Shown: piece after piece, positions 46,691-58,567 of the stretch
How the letters are laid out: each line of letters starts with the position of its first letter
How positions within the stretch are numbered: position 1 is the stretch's first letter
NCBI GenBank assembly: GCA_029945375.1
Contig: CM057059.1
Coordinates: forward strand, 558,001 to 622,000
From: Agaricus subrufescens
Lineage: Eukaryota; Basidiomycota; Agaricomycetes; Agaricales; Agaricaceae
Reading direction: 5' to 3'
Length of the DNA stretch: 64,000 nt
Notes under the pieces: generated by a model
The model's database searches: none
Told to the model about the DNA's origin: nothing
The model's input: only the letters and a program-made list of their open reading frames with translations
Translations under genes and position numbers: made by a program

Positions 46691-48549
46691 ATGAAGACTC
46701 GTTATCTCATCGCGTTTGCACAATCTCATAGTGACTTCCGACTCCCAGAACTACAGTCTGTTTCGGAGCTGCATGGCTTTCCTATCCATCTGCCAGATGG
46801 GCCCGACACATCAAGACCGTTCATGGTTGTAGAACTCGAGGACGAGAGTCATGCGTTTATTTTGGCAAAAAGATGCATTCTGATCAAGTAATTTGACTAC
46901 TTGCCCATCAGAAAACCATGTTAATATCTTTCATTATTCAAGGTCAATATACGAATTTTATGCTAAAGGAGAAACGTACGAGGAAGTTCATGAAATGAAT
47001 CGCTCTCAGAAGCACCTATGGGAGAAATATATTCCGGATACATCCTTTAAATTCAATGTCACAGGCTTTAATCATACAATACCACAAAGAAGACAACGCG
47101 AAGTGATTGAGAGCTTTGCTTATATGGACTTTCGGGGTAAAATCGACATGAAAAACCCTGAAATTACTATAGCCTGCTTCGAGGAATGTGCGTCACTTGT
47201 GTTGACCACAACTGGGACGAAATTTTAACCTACGTCCTTTGCATGCAGACGAGAGCCGCCCAGCACCAGCGAACGGCCCCTCTCGCAAGCGTTGTGAAAA
47301 CGATGGTAGTTTTAAGGAAGTTTTCTTTGGGAGGTTGGTGCGTTTATCTCCATATACTGTGTCAACACTCTGACCATACGTAGATAGCGGAAGGCAGTGC
47401 GCGACAACTCGTTGGCGTGTTTGATGTTAAAAAACGCGCTTATTTCGGGAACACTAGCATGGAGGCAGAGATATCGCTTCTCATGGCCAACCAAACTTTG
47501 GTCAGGCAGATCGACAGATTGCAATCAACAAAAAACTAATACATGGTAAAGGCCTCTCCGGGTAAATGGATATATGACCCTTTCATGGGAACTGGAAGTA
47601 TGGCATATGTAAGGTCAAATTCATATGCTTCCTTTCGGCCTCGCGCTTACTCCTACTATAGCCGATAGCTTATTTCGGAGCTCTTGTATTCGGCTCAGAC
47701 ATAGATGGAAGGCAAATGAGGGGGAAAGGTAAGATCTCTCACACTCGTAGAACTTCTATGAACCTCACAGCCTTTGCAGGGAAACCACCTGGTGTCATTC
47801 GCGCAGCAACTCAATATGGTGTTGTGTCTAACATCATCGACCTGTGCACATTTGACGTCACACATAACCCATGGAGACGGGGAGAGCTGTTCGACGCCAT
47901 CATTACGGACCCTCCTTGTAAGCCTGGCCATTAATCTACCATCTCTTATCTCACGTGTTTCAGATGGTGTACGTGCCGGAGCGAAGCGACTCGGCCGTAA
48001 AAAAGAATTATCGCAGGAGAAAAAAGAGCTGTACTTTTTGCACTCCCAGAGCCCCAGACCGTATGTCTCCATAATTTATTCGAGTCGTCAATATTGAATT
48101 TACGTATTCAGTGATGACCAGCCGTATATACCACCAACGAAACCTTATGAACTATCCAATCTGGCCGCCGATTTAGTTTTACTCGCCCGGTATCTGCTCA
48201 AACCAGGCGGTCGATTAGTTTTCTTCCTCCCCACTGTCACCGACGAATATCAAGAAGTCGACATCTATACTATGATGTGCGAAGGCATGGAAGTCATTGC
48301 AAATTCGCTCCAAGACTTCGGTTCTTGGGGTCGCCGCGTATGTCTCCCGCTTTCGCTCTCAATCGACCAGAGATCTCATGTTCCAAACAGCTTATAACGA
48401 TTCGAAAAATCTCAGACAGTAAATATTTGCCGCCGGAATTCGGACCTGTTGTTGCTGAAGCCGAATCTGCGCATGTGCCTGCGCATAGAGATTTCAGGGA
48501 GAAGTACTTTCAGGGCTTCAACAAGGATGGCGATGCTGTGCTAGGATGA
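46691..48549 (+). CDS. TRM11: TRM11, tRNA m2G10 methyltransferase catalytic subunit
   Basis: Exons: 46691-46887, 46943-47187, 47249-47337, 47384-47500, 47552-47608, 47662-47728, 47780-47917, 47964-48060, 48112-48337, 48391-48549; 463 aa. With Trm112 it methylates guanosine-10 of cytoplasmic tRNAs. Seen: N-terminal THUMP-like part (YLIAFAQSHSDFRLPELQSV), FDVKKRAYFGNTSMEAEIS, LLMANQ, the SAM motif YDPFMGTGSMAY, FGSDIDGRQMRG, and the catalytic ITDPPYGVRAGAK across intron 7. Then KPYELSNLAADLVLLARYL, LKPGGRLVFFLPT. The donor at 47338 (after GRL) is needed to keep frame; an earlier GT at 47334 fails. Length matches yeast Trm11 (about 430) with small inserts. Confidence 0.94.
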
Positions 48550-48769
48550 CAACAATTACGTACTCGATGTTCTTGGAAGCGAAGGCAGTGTTTTGTTTGG
48601 ATATGCATACCGTACCTGCCAGATCTAAGCCGCTCACCGTTCTGAAAGTAAGAGCAAGTAGCGACAGGAAGTTTGAGTGCATAAGGATGGTAAATATTAA
48701 ATATGAGATATTAGGGTATATATACAATATATGGGGTATAGACAATGGTCATGGCAAAGGCAAAGACAA

Positions 48770-50073
48770 TTATTTGAACTGCTCGATCTGTATCTCTGCC
48801 GGAGCTGGGGACTCTCGCGGCTTCGGTTTATCACTATGATCTTCTTCAATCTGGACCTCTTCAGAAACTTTGTCTTCTCGCTCTTTCAATTTCTGCCGAC
48901 GCTTTTCCTCGTACTTCAATCTCTTCTTCAACTCCTTCGGAGTTTCGTCGTGGGACCGCCAATCTCCCACCATGCCGGTGCCGAATTCTCGTCGGCTGTT
49001 GAATACAAAAAGAAGTGCCATACTAATCCATTCTGGGACCACGTGGAAAATATAGAATAAAGCCTTGTCTGTATGGCTGTTGAGAGATCCGGGTGCCATC
49101 GATTGAATGGAATCGGTGGTATTGTGCATGAGGCAGAGGCGATAGATGGCAATAACACACTAGACAGAATTTTTCACTTTAGTAAAAGATCCTGCTTGAG
49201 TAAAGTTGTACTGACCATCATGATAGTAATACTGAAGACGATAATGCAACCACGTTTGTTGACCCTCGGTAGAGAGAAGTATCCCCAAACTGAGATGCCA
49301 ACAACGCACAGCGTAAGTGCAAGAGCCACCCCGGCACTTACATATCTAAAAGACCATTAGCTTTCGTTTATATGAGATCCAGAACTCTTTTGAATCCTCA
49401 CCGTAAGGTCATGACATATTGGACACTAGTCTTACCGCGGACAACGTTTTCGAAGTTGCCCGAAGCAGTACCTCCCGTCACTGAGGCTGCTAAAAAACTG
49501 AGCAAAATCAATCCTAGGATTATCCGTATCCGACGCCTAATATGAGGCAAGTCGGGCGTGCCTTCGGGAGGCATCCCAGGGAACTTGTCGTTGATCAGAG
49601 TTTCTTCTCTGTCGTCTAATTTGGCACTGGACATCCAGAATTTATATCGTGATCCCGCTTCGCATGACTGGACGTAGGTTTCGCGTCCGTAGGTGGCTGT
49701 GACCAAGAGCGAGCGAAGCATGTTCGTCAGGTCTGAAGCGATACCGATGTAACCAAGGGCTATATCAGCTTGAATGAACGACGTGAGGCCCAAGGAGAAA
49801 CGTTTCGACTCGTTAACAGCCTGCGAGGCACGCAACGAGAACGTGACAATCCTATGAACAAGAATTTGAATACAGGTTACTGGGTAATGCTAGTGGTACT
49901 GACCTCCCCACTGCGAATATGCAACTTCCGATGAGGATAGTTGTTACACTCTTCCTATTCAGGATCCTGTATGCGATGAACGGTAGAAGGCAGCCATAGG
50001 CGACAGCAAAGACAATAGAGGGAGCTAAGTCCTCAGGATAAGGGATCCCTCCGATAGCTGAAGGAAAGTTCAT
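48770..50073 (-). CDS. Fungal 7-TM membrane protein (GPCR-like family)
   Basis: Exons (minus): 50073-49904, 49851-49402, 49345-49216, 49159-48770; 379 aa. Seven hydrophobic segments are visible: SIVFAVAYGCLLPFIAYRIL, TILIGSCIFAVG, ADIALGYIGIASDLTNMLRS, IILGLILLSFLAASVTGG, SAGVALALTLCVVGISVWGY, IIVFSITIMMCVIAIYRLCL and FYIFHVVPEWISMALLFVF. The C-terminal tail is long, charged and helical (KELKKRLKYEEKRRQKLKER). No sequence motif of classic GPCR classes; basidiomycete homologues are sometimes annotated as class-C-like receptors. Ligand and function unknown. A paralogue with an in-frame stop lies at 28714-29859. Confidence 0.85.
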
Positions 50074-51836
50074 CTTGCTTTCACTGAGATAGTGAAGTTC
50101 TCGACCGTGAGGATCGAGTATGTGAGTTTGAACGAAGCGACCTTCTCAAGGTGTTGCCTGTTTTATAGTGAGTGTGGCGGTGTATGGCTGTCAATAAAGT
50201 TCGATCGGGCGGCCGCAGCATTGTGTAAAGATGCGAATCAAAATCAATGTATTGTGTCACGCAGCTTGGAACATTTTGTAGAAAAAAATCGGACGGTACT
50301 TTTCTGGCAGAAGGTCAAGGTATATTGCGGTGCACGCTGGTGCTTCTAATCCGGCACAAGTGGAGTGTCGTGCAGTATACCTGATAAAGGTCTCCGTCTG
50401 CCCCCGAACTCATCAAATGCAGTGACGAGGTCAACTCGGAAATTTCTGCGGCGGGCCTATGCGTGGTTGAAACGTTGGAATCGGGCGAAACTCGCGCGTG
50501 TACCAACTTGAGCCTAGGCGCAGCAGTCGCTGATGGCCCCGCATGGCTTGCCAACGAAAGCTGTAGCACACAGCAAATCACTTTACAAGGACATAAAATA
50601 ACCTATGAAACCGCAGTTCAGGTATGGCCTTTCGGAAATTTTGGCTTACAGTACGTGTGTTGTGTTGCTAAAGTTTAAACCTAACTCCTCGTCGGTCCCT
50701 CGTAAAGAGCGAGTATCCCGTTGCCCAACTACGATATTGTACTTCCGGAGGCTTTATGCGCGAAATTCTTCTGTGCCAGGTTGAACCACGGAAATGGTAC
50801 CCAAGATGCCTGATAACATGACGGTGACACGTTTTGGGAAATATCCCTCACCCTAACCCCTCACCATCAGGAGGGTCACCAGTAACACGCGCATAGACCG
50901 ATGGTTGAAACACATATTTGATTTCTCGGGAATCCTGACCTGTCTACCAGGTAATCTTCAGAGCCTCTCCTCTCGCACAACAACAGGTGCACATCCTAAT
51001 AGCTGCCCACAAGCTCTTGGAGAGTATCAAACATATCCTCTCATGCTGGATTCGCACGCGTTAACGTTCGGGCCTCGCATGGATCTATCTGCAGGTGACG
51101 AAATGCTAGTGGGATGTTACATGCAGAAAGGGGTCGGATTTCCAGTTCCGGAGGTGACTTTGGAGCGGTGGAGTCAAAATCATGTGAAGTCCCCGTAAAG
51201 CCTGATCAAAATGCAGAGTCGCGACAAGGCAGACACTTCGGTTCGAATAGTCCTTGCACCTGAGCCTCTAAAGGTGGAACTGACTTGTTCAGCAAAGTCC
51301 GACGGCTGGGAGAGAAAAGAACGGAAGGAGTTAGCGGGTATGATGGCCAAAATCGCCGTGACTTGCTCAATGACAGATCATTAATTCTTCTCTAGCTCCA
51401 GCCTTCAGAAGTCGCATCATCCGCATCTCATCATGCTTCTTTTTATACGTCTCCTGACCGCCGTGAGAGGGACTGGGCGGCACTCTCTTACAGCACACAC
51501 AACGTACCTCCGTCCCGATGTTTCCCCAACCAGCCCTGTTAACAGGTTCGGTTCCTAGCAACGGCAAGTTGGGAAGACGCGAGAGACAACGACCCCCGTG
51601 CTTTCTTCGCGACAATTGGCTGCCAAAGCTGACTCAGATGCGGAAGAACAATGACAGGGCCAAAAATACACAAAAAACGTTAATAAACGTTTAGGAAGCC
51701 AACGGTGGGAAGTACTAGTGTCCTCACCATATGCATCTGCGAACATATGATCATGCATGCTTCACTCCTGTCCCGGATCTGGCCTAGCTTTTCAGTATAT
51801 ATAGGGAGCAGAATTTGACGAGCAATTCAAACTTCA
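50074..51836. other. 1.8 kb intergenic region; doubtful open frames
   Basis: Plus-strand frames at 50463-50678 (contains LGAAVADGPAWLANESC) and 50905-51198 (contains GPRMDLSAGDEMLVGCYMQK) look somewhat protein-like, but I could not join them into one gene or match a family. They could be remnants or a fast-evolving secreted protein. A TATATATA element at about 51796-51803 lies some 35-40 bp upstream of the GH27 start. Confidence 0.4.
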
Positions 51837-53793
51837 ATGGCTGCACTATTAGCTGTCCTCACTGCCGCTTCTCTTGCGTTTGCTCAATCTCCAACGACGC
51901 CACCGTCCAACCAAACGGGAAGGCTTCCTGCCTTAGGGTATTCTATATGCATCTTGATCTCTGAAAATATAGCTGAATATCATACTCAGATGGAACTCCT
52001 GGAATGCATATCACTGTGGTGGGTGGCGTCTTTGAACTGCTAATATTTTGATACGTTGCCTCATATGCAAGTGTGAACCAGATATCAACGAGACCAAGGT
52101 TCTTGCTGCCGCGCACTCATTCATAGATCTGGGGCTCAAAGCCGCGGGTTATCAATACGTCAATATTGATGTAAGTTCGCCCACGGCCTTCCAGTGTCTC
52201 ACTGGCTTGACGATGTCCTAGGACTGCTGGTCAGTCACAGGTAAACGCGACAGCTCTGGAAGGATCATTCCAGAGCCAACCAGATTCCCAAACGGAATCA
52301 TTGGAGTCTCCAATCAAGTCCATTCTCTCGGGTTGAAAATGGGTATCTACAGGTCAGTGCTCGTTGACTAGATCAGAACACACAGACCAAAACGGATCTA
52401 GCGACGCTGGAACTAATACTTGCGCCGGATTTCCTGCCTCTCTCGGCAACGAGCTTATTGATGCCCAAACATTTGCGAGTTGGGGTATCGACTATTTGAA
52501 ATACGGTTAGTACTTCGCCACCCGTTCAAATCCATTTATGAAGTTTTCATCAGACAACTGCAATGTCCCCAGCAATTGGACTGACGCTTCAGTGCGTTGC
52601 CTTTATTCTTCTACTGCGGTTTGACTCAAAGAAATTTCTATCTTAGAGCCCACCAAATGGTGACTGGTAGTAAGAAATACTTTCTCTTTTCCACTACCTA
52701 TCTCGCAATAACGTGGACTTTGTAGCAACTCAAAGTCAGGCCTCCGTTATCGCAGAATGACGTAAGTTACAGCGATTAATAACGGCAGAATCGAAGTTGA
52801 AAGATGTTAATTATACCAGAGATGCTCTCTCCAAAGTGAACCGTCCGATTCAGCTTGACATCTGTATCTGGGGTCAAGCTCAGGTTTGGACTTGGGGTGC
52901 TCGTGCGGTGAGTACCTTTACGAATGATGGTGGATGTTTTAAGAAACTGACAATGCTTAGGGACACTCGTGGAGGATGTCGGGAGACGCCTCGTGAGTAG
53001 TACTTCTCCCTTCTCCCCCCAAAAATGTACGATTGTTGACTCTACTTGCAGCCCAACATGGTCGTACATTATGGACATCATTAAGATCAACGTACAACAC
53101 TTGGACACTATTGATTTCTTCGGCCACAACGACATGGATATGATGGAAATTGGTATGTGGATTTGCAGCCTGGCTTCGGTCACTGGAGAGCGATAATTGA
53201 ACCTCGTTTTTCCCAGGAAATGGTAACTTGACTATCCAGGAACAGCGTACGCACTTCGCCGCCTGGGCTTTCTTCAAGAGCCCCATATTGCTGTGAGTAT
53301 TCAACTGTAACTGTGATACCGTCTCAAACACTGACGTTAACTAATACAGTGGAACTGACGTAAGGGATCTTGCTAAATCGTTCTTACTTACACGAAAATA
53401 ACCCTTCCCCTCGTATAGCTTTCGAAACTCAACTCCCAGCAAGTGGGCATCATCACTAACAAGGAGTTACTCGCTTTCAGCCAAGACACCAATATCGGAA
53501 CACCCGCCAAACCATTCACGCCTACATCCGGCGCGGCCACCACTTCGCCTCCCGAATTCTATGCCGGTCCATCTTCCAAGGGTATCCACGTCTTTGTCAT
53601 GAACATTGGATCATCTACTGCCACGAAGTCGTTCAAGCTCTCCAACGTCCCTGGCCTCTCGAGTTCCGGAAATTTCGTTATCCATGATATGTGGACCGGA
53701 ACCAATGTGCAGGGAACTTTCAACTCTGGTTCGACGTTTAGCGTCAGTGTGGCTTCTCATGATACTGCTGCGTATCTGATTACGCCGGCTTAA
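51837..53793 (+). CDS. Secreted alpha-galactosidase, GH27
   Basis: Fourteen exons: 51837-51937, 51990-52018, 52082-52170, 52222-52352, 52402-52505, 52554-52591, 52647-52669, 52726-52761, 52820-52907, 52961-52992, 53052-53152, 53217-53292, 53350-53359, 53419-53793; 410 aa. Cleaves terminal alpha-1,6-galactose from plant oligosaccharides and galactomannan. Signal peptide [50 protein letters not shown], then nucleophile Asp152 in DYLKYDNC and acid/base Asp222 in [28 protein letters not shown] and [19 protein letters not shown] complete the (beta/alpha)8 barrel; a beta-sandwich domain ends the protein. Exon 13 is 10 bases. Intron 2 acceptor chosen for frame (ACCAG before ATATC). Confidence 0.94.
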
Positions 53794-54222
53794 TGGTGGA
53801 GGATCCAAAATCAAATTGAGTAGTTGTTGTAGGTACAGTTGTTTGATAAGCGCAAGTAGGAGTATATGGAAGCCGACGAGTATGTTTTTTAAGTATTGAC
53901 TTGACTGAATGTACCTCTACAATGAAGTGAAAATGAAACGTAGGAATTCTGAATATTTAAAAAATCTGTTTGAGGACGAAGAGCTAAACGGCCTAGTAAT
54001 CACTACACTTAAACATCAGAAAGGAAGAAGATATCCTGTAATATCTTGCCACCGGCTAGTATACATACGCGCTATAACACTCGCACATGTTTACTAGGAC
54101 ATAGCAAACAGGAAAGAGCATACACCGTCCCCAAAAACCAGCAAGCAGATTCTAAAGGTACAAAGGTTGCAATAACTATCACAAGATCAACAAGCAATAC
54201 ACTGTTCCCAACAGATTAAAAA
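53794..54222. other. Intergenic between convergent genes
   Basis: A/T-rich 3' flanks of the GH27 and transporter genes. No gene seen. Confidence 0.55.
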
Positions 54223-56379
54223 TTAAATTTGAATCGGTCCATTCAACCCCTCCTGCATCTCTCGGACCTTCATCTCATCCGACCGCTTACGCGCCTGTTC
54301 TCCTCGAATAAAGAAAATCAACGACGACGCGACAATTATAAATGAACTATGGAAAATCAGAGCACGGTGCATATTTAGAGGTGGGTCTGCGTTTTCGTCT
54401 GCACGTAGTGCCCCTTCAACTGTGGATTGATTGATCGATGAGTTCGTGCCTTTGATCTTAGAATGTGACTTACTGAGGGTGAATACGAAACTGAATGTAT
54501 TGCCCCTACAACCAAACTTTTTTCAACATGTCGTATATAGACTTGAAAGAAAAGGCACGTACGAAGCCCATAGTATAGCGGAACTTCCATCCGCGTTTCT
54601 TGTAACCTCGACAGCAAGCTCCAATGCGACAGGCAATAATGTTATAGAACATACACCAATTATTGTCATCACAACAAAAAGTCCTGCCAAATTATGGGGT
54701 TTGACTATAGAAACAAGTCACTCAGCATTCACACTCTAACACCCAAGAGGTTCTCTTACCTGCCCAAATCAAAGAAAGCCATCCTGCAGCGACACACGGG
54801 ACAAAAATCTTGGTAGCTAGAGCCAGCCTATGCGTAAAAACGCGATCGAGAAGGGGTGCGGTGATAATCGCGGCAACGATCCCTGTCAGCAACAAACAGG
54901 CACCCATAAATCCACTAATGTCAGATGAATAGCCGACTGGTTCCTAGGCATACGTAATTGTTAATTAATTTCGATGATATGTCCTTGGGTCGGAGATGAA
55001 AAGATGAGACGTACAAAGATTTGACCCGTGAGCACTGAAAAGGTCGTTGTGCTTTATATATAGATCGTATGAGCCTCGGATGGAGAGAGAATGACTATAA
55101 GACGTACCCGCCGACAAGTGAGCCAAAGATGATGATCATAATTGTAAAATCAATGCGTTCCCGGACGGACATGTATGCTTCAGAAGTGACCTTTTTCCCG
55201 ATCATTGCCAGGAACAAGGAGAGGAGGGGAGGGGATGACTTGGATGCGGCGTAAGCTACACAATTGATGTTTCAGATTCGTATAAGATGATGTATTTGGA
55301 AATAACGTACTGGGTGGTATCAATGGTGCCTTACCAATGAGAAAGACTAGAGGTGTGACGGCACTAGACATTATTGCAAGTACGAGAATCTGCACCATGT
55401 GAGAATGGGTTATGACAAGCGGGCGCGGGTTTAGAGCACTTACGGACTGCCTGGAGTCCCCGGTAAGGGGACTGATCAATTGTCCAAGTGCACTTCCAAT
55501 AGGGTTCGCTAACAATCGTTGGTTGAGGTCAAGCGGGAACTGATTCAAAAGTCTGCTTACAGATCGCAATTGCCATAGTGGCTGTTGTTCTACCCTTCAG
55601 ACCAAACCACGTTTCGGAATATTTAGGACCAAGGACTTGGTACAGTACTTGCGGAAAGGCAGCAGTGATCTAACAATTTTTGAATGTACGGCATAGTCAA
55701 ACAAGGGGATGAACATACCTGACCAAGGATTAGCAGGGCATATGCCCTCCCACCGGACAACGATCGAGCAGTGCCTGAAAAACGGATCCACGTGGAAATG
55801 ATCATGATGATAGCACCAAGTTCAAACTTGCATTCATAAATTATCAGTAAAAGGGATTAGCGGTAGGAGAGAGGTCTACGTACACAGCGTTTCAAACCAT
55901 ATCTCGCGTTGATATACGGGACGGTGGGCGCAAAGAAAAGACACATGAGTGCGCCAACATTTCCCAGCCAGTTGACCTCATCCAGAGTGATATTGAAATC
56001 CACCGCCACTACGACGGCCTCAGTACACCAGAATGATGAGATGCGGCGTCAACTGACCGTTGTTCGCTATTGGACCAAACCATGGCGCTGGCATTCCAGA
56101 CACGATGTTTAGAAGAATCTTTTGCTCGCGTTGAGTGATGAAACCCACAGCAATGACGTCGTTGCTCACCAATGCTGCCAATCCCGCATAGCGTCTTTTG
56201 TATAATCGATAGACCTGTACGTGCCTCGACGAGTCGGAAGTACTCTGGACTTCTATGAGTAAGCTCCTTTTCGACGTCCGCGCATCCTTGTCTATGCTAT
56301 GTTGGCCCAATATCGACGCGCGATCTGGCTCGTGATCGCGGTGCGCCGAACCCTCCACAAGATCCACACTGTCCGGCAT
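54223..56379 (-). CDS. MFS transporter, FLVCR/SLC49-like
   Basis: Thirteen exons (minus): 56379-56170, 56118-56058, 56008-55884, 55826-55719, 55669-55561, 55508-55444, 55389-55335, 55255-55108, 55051-55015, 54943-54760, 54704-54563, 54505-54474, 54419-54223; 490 aa. Twelve-helix plasma- or vacuolar-membrane carrier. Seen: RRYAGLAALILLNIVSGMPA then PWFGPIANNVAVDFNITLDE and VNWLGNV, as in FLVCR-type carriers of fungi; the mid motif ASNPIGSALGQLISP; a central cytoplasmic loop (SKSSPPLLSLFLAMIGKKVT); the second half GFMGACLLLTGIVAAIITAP. The C-terminus is charged and cytoplasmic. Substrate (haem, choline or other in animals) is not predictable here. Confidence 0.85.
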
Positions 56380-57078
56380 GAAGGGGTACTAACCGATGGG
56401 GGTATTTGGTTTCCGCTGTCCGAGCCAGGTATTAGAGAGTTAGGAGAGCGACGGTGGTGCGGGCATGGGAGACGGGAACCCAAAAAGGTACCAGGGTAGA
56501 ATATAAGGAGACCTGGATGTGCCGAGTGCCGACTCCTGTCTGGGCGTCTCGTCCGCTAACCGGTCAAATGCCAGCGGTACCACATGTCCGTCCGTCCTTT
56601 TGTGACTTTTGTCGCAAGAACGCGATCTCGTGATAGCCACTTGGGGGTAAGTCAGGGGAAGTAGCTGGACGTTTTGGACGACTTTCGCAGGGCCTTTGGG
56701 GACGAATCGGCGGTTCGTCAGGATGAGGGCAGGAAGACGTGGAGTCGTGGGCCATGGAAGGTCACTTGGATGTGAAAGACAAAGCATCTGATACTGGGCT
56801 GGAATTAGACTGCTAGATCAATCAGAGTAAGCTAGGCTTCTATGTAAAGTAAATAGCCTTTTGAGTACTACTAGTTATATTGACGTAAATGGCCGAAAAC
56901 ATGGCCAGGATTTCGGTGGGCCGTCAATAGGAACCTCGTCAGGGAATCATGGGCAATCGCACCTTCAGCTAGTCGCCCATTGTCGAGAATCATATGGCTT
57001 CAAGGGGATGATGGTCACACCGGGTGCGGCGTCCACAGTAACAGTCACAACCGAATCTCGATCTATACTCTAGTCATC
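56380..57078. other. Divergent intergenic region
   Basis: About 700 bp between the starts of the transporter and WBP4-like genes. A minus open frame (56440-56787) has no family features and no supported start. No repeat seen. Confidence 0.5.
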
Positions 57079-58226
57079 ATGAGCGAATACTGGGTCTCCA
57101 AGAAAAAGTACTTCTGCAAGTACTGCGACATCTACATTGCCGACGATGCACCCTCAAGGCAGCACCACGAGAACGGTCTCAGGCACAAGGGAAGTGTCGA
57201 ACGGTTCATTCGTGGTATCTACAAGACGGGAGAAAAGAGAAAGAAAGACCAGGAGGAGGAGAAAAGGGAAATGGCTAGGGTAGAACAGGTACGATCTCAA
57301 CTGAATGTCGCTCTCGATATCCTTGTTGATGGTGTTTCCAGGCGGCGCGCGCAGCGTTTGCTCAGGACGTCAGCGCCGGGCACGCAAAAGCCAGTAGTGC
57401 TCCGGTTGCATCAACCTCTTCTGCACCCCGCAAACCTGCCAGCAAACCTTCCAATCCATACGCAAACTACTCTACAGCTGCACAGCTGGGGATTACGGAC
57501 CCCGATGTTGAAAAGTTGGAACTTCGGAAGCAGCAAGGTCTTGTAGGTGACTGGCAAATCGTCCAACCTTCGCCATCTCCGGCACCACAAGAAGAGCAGG
57601 AGGACCAGGATGTGAAGCCAGACGCGGCAGCTGATGCTGGCGGAGCCCAAGACACGAGTACGAAACGGCCCGCAGAGGCACCTCCAGACGATAGTCGTTC
57701 ATTCAAACTTCGCAAGAAAACAGCAGCAGTCGGACTTGGAGAACTATACGACCCAGGACTTATGCCTATCGAACTAAAAAAGAAAAAGGAAGAAATACCT
57801 ACAGAGCCAGAAGTAACATCTACCTCCACGCCATCCACTTCAGACATCCCTAAATGGACTTCCATATCTCTCAAACCTAAAGATTCGTCTTCGAGCAGCT
57901 CAGCGTTACCCACACCTTCCTCCCCTTCATCTACCATCACTCCAAAAGCTGAAGAAACCGCCGAGAACCACCCCGCTCCCTCACGTTGGGCAAAAGTTGA
58001 ATGGAGTCAACCACTAAAAGAGGAAGAGGCACCATCCACCATCTCTTCCCCTCAAAAGTCACCAGCCGTAAGTACCGGTTCGGTGAAAACGGAAGAAGAA
58101 AATCCAACTATAAAATCTGAGCCAAACGGCTCCAGCCTCGTTTCTGAACCCGAACATCCCGCCCCAAGTCTGTTCAAGAAGCGGAAGGCCGCTTCAGGCG
58201 CAGGAAGGGGTCGAAGACAGATGTAG
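57079..58226 (+). CDS. WBP4/FBP21-like U1-type zinc-finger splicing factor
   Basis: Exons: 57079-57288 and 57342-58226; 364 aa. The start (MSEYWVSKKKYFCKYCDIYI, then ADDAPSRQHHENGLRHKGSV) is the matrin/U1-type C2H2 finger of WW-domain-binding protein 4 (formin-binding protein 21), a spliceosomal A/B-complex protein. The rest is helical then disordered, with basic and acidic stretches and short repeated motifs (GELYDPGLMPIELKKKKEE; WAKVEWSQP; a basic end SLFKKRKAASGAGRGRRQM). No WW domain is visible, unlike the animal protein; fungal homologues often lack it. Nuclear, pre-mRNA splicing. Confidence 0.86.
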
Positions 58227-58505
58227 CGCTGGAAGACTTGCGTGTTTCATTTATTGTATGCCTTGTACGATTTATTGGTGGTATAATTTGACGGGCTGAA
58301 ATTTAGACTTGTAGAGGTTCGACATAGAACCACACAGAGGATTTTAAAGTAGAAGTCACTTTGTGAAGCATCTCAGGATTCACTTGGTTGGTCCTCACTG
58401 TCCTTCCGCATTCAACCTGATACATCAAACCACCCTGTGAACCTGGCCGCTAGTTTCGTTAAAAGGGGTTCAATTCTCCTTCAGGGAATTTATAATCCCG
58501 TTTTG

Positions 58506-58567
58506 GAAGTCAAGTAGGACAAAGTTTACAGAGGCGGAAGTCAAGTAGGACAAAGTTTACAGAGGCG
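58506..58567. repeat. 31-bp exact tandem duplication
   Basis: Two identical 31-bp units, 58506-58536 and 58537-58567 (gaagtcaagtaggac...). The right unit contains the stop codon and last codons (PPL) of the aldo-keto reductase gene, so the duplication lies in its 3' UTR and does not change the protein. Confidence 0.9.

Noticed and set aside
47334..47383. Donor at 47334 in TRM11
   Set aside because: It leaves two bases and brings the next exon into a wrong frame; the donor at 47338 keeps the conserved FFGRL-IAEGSARQL reading.
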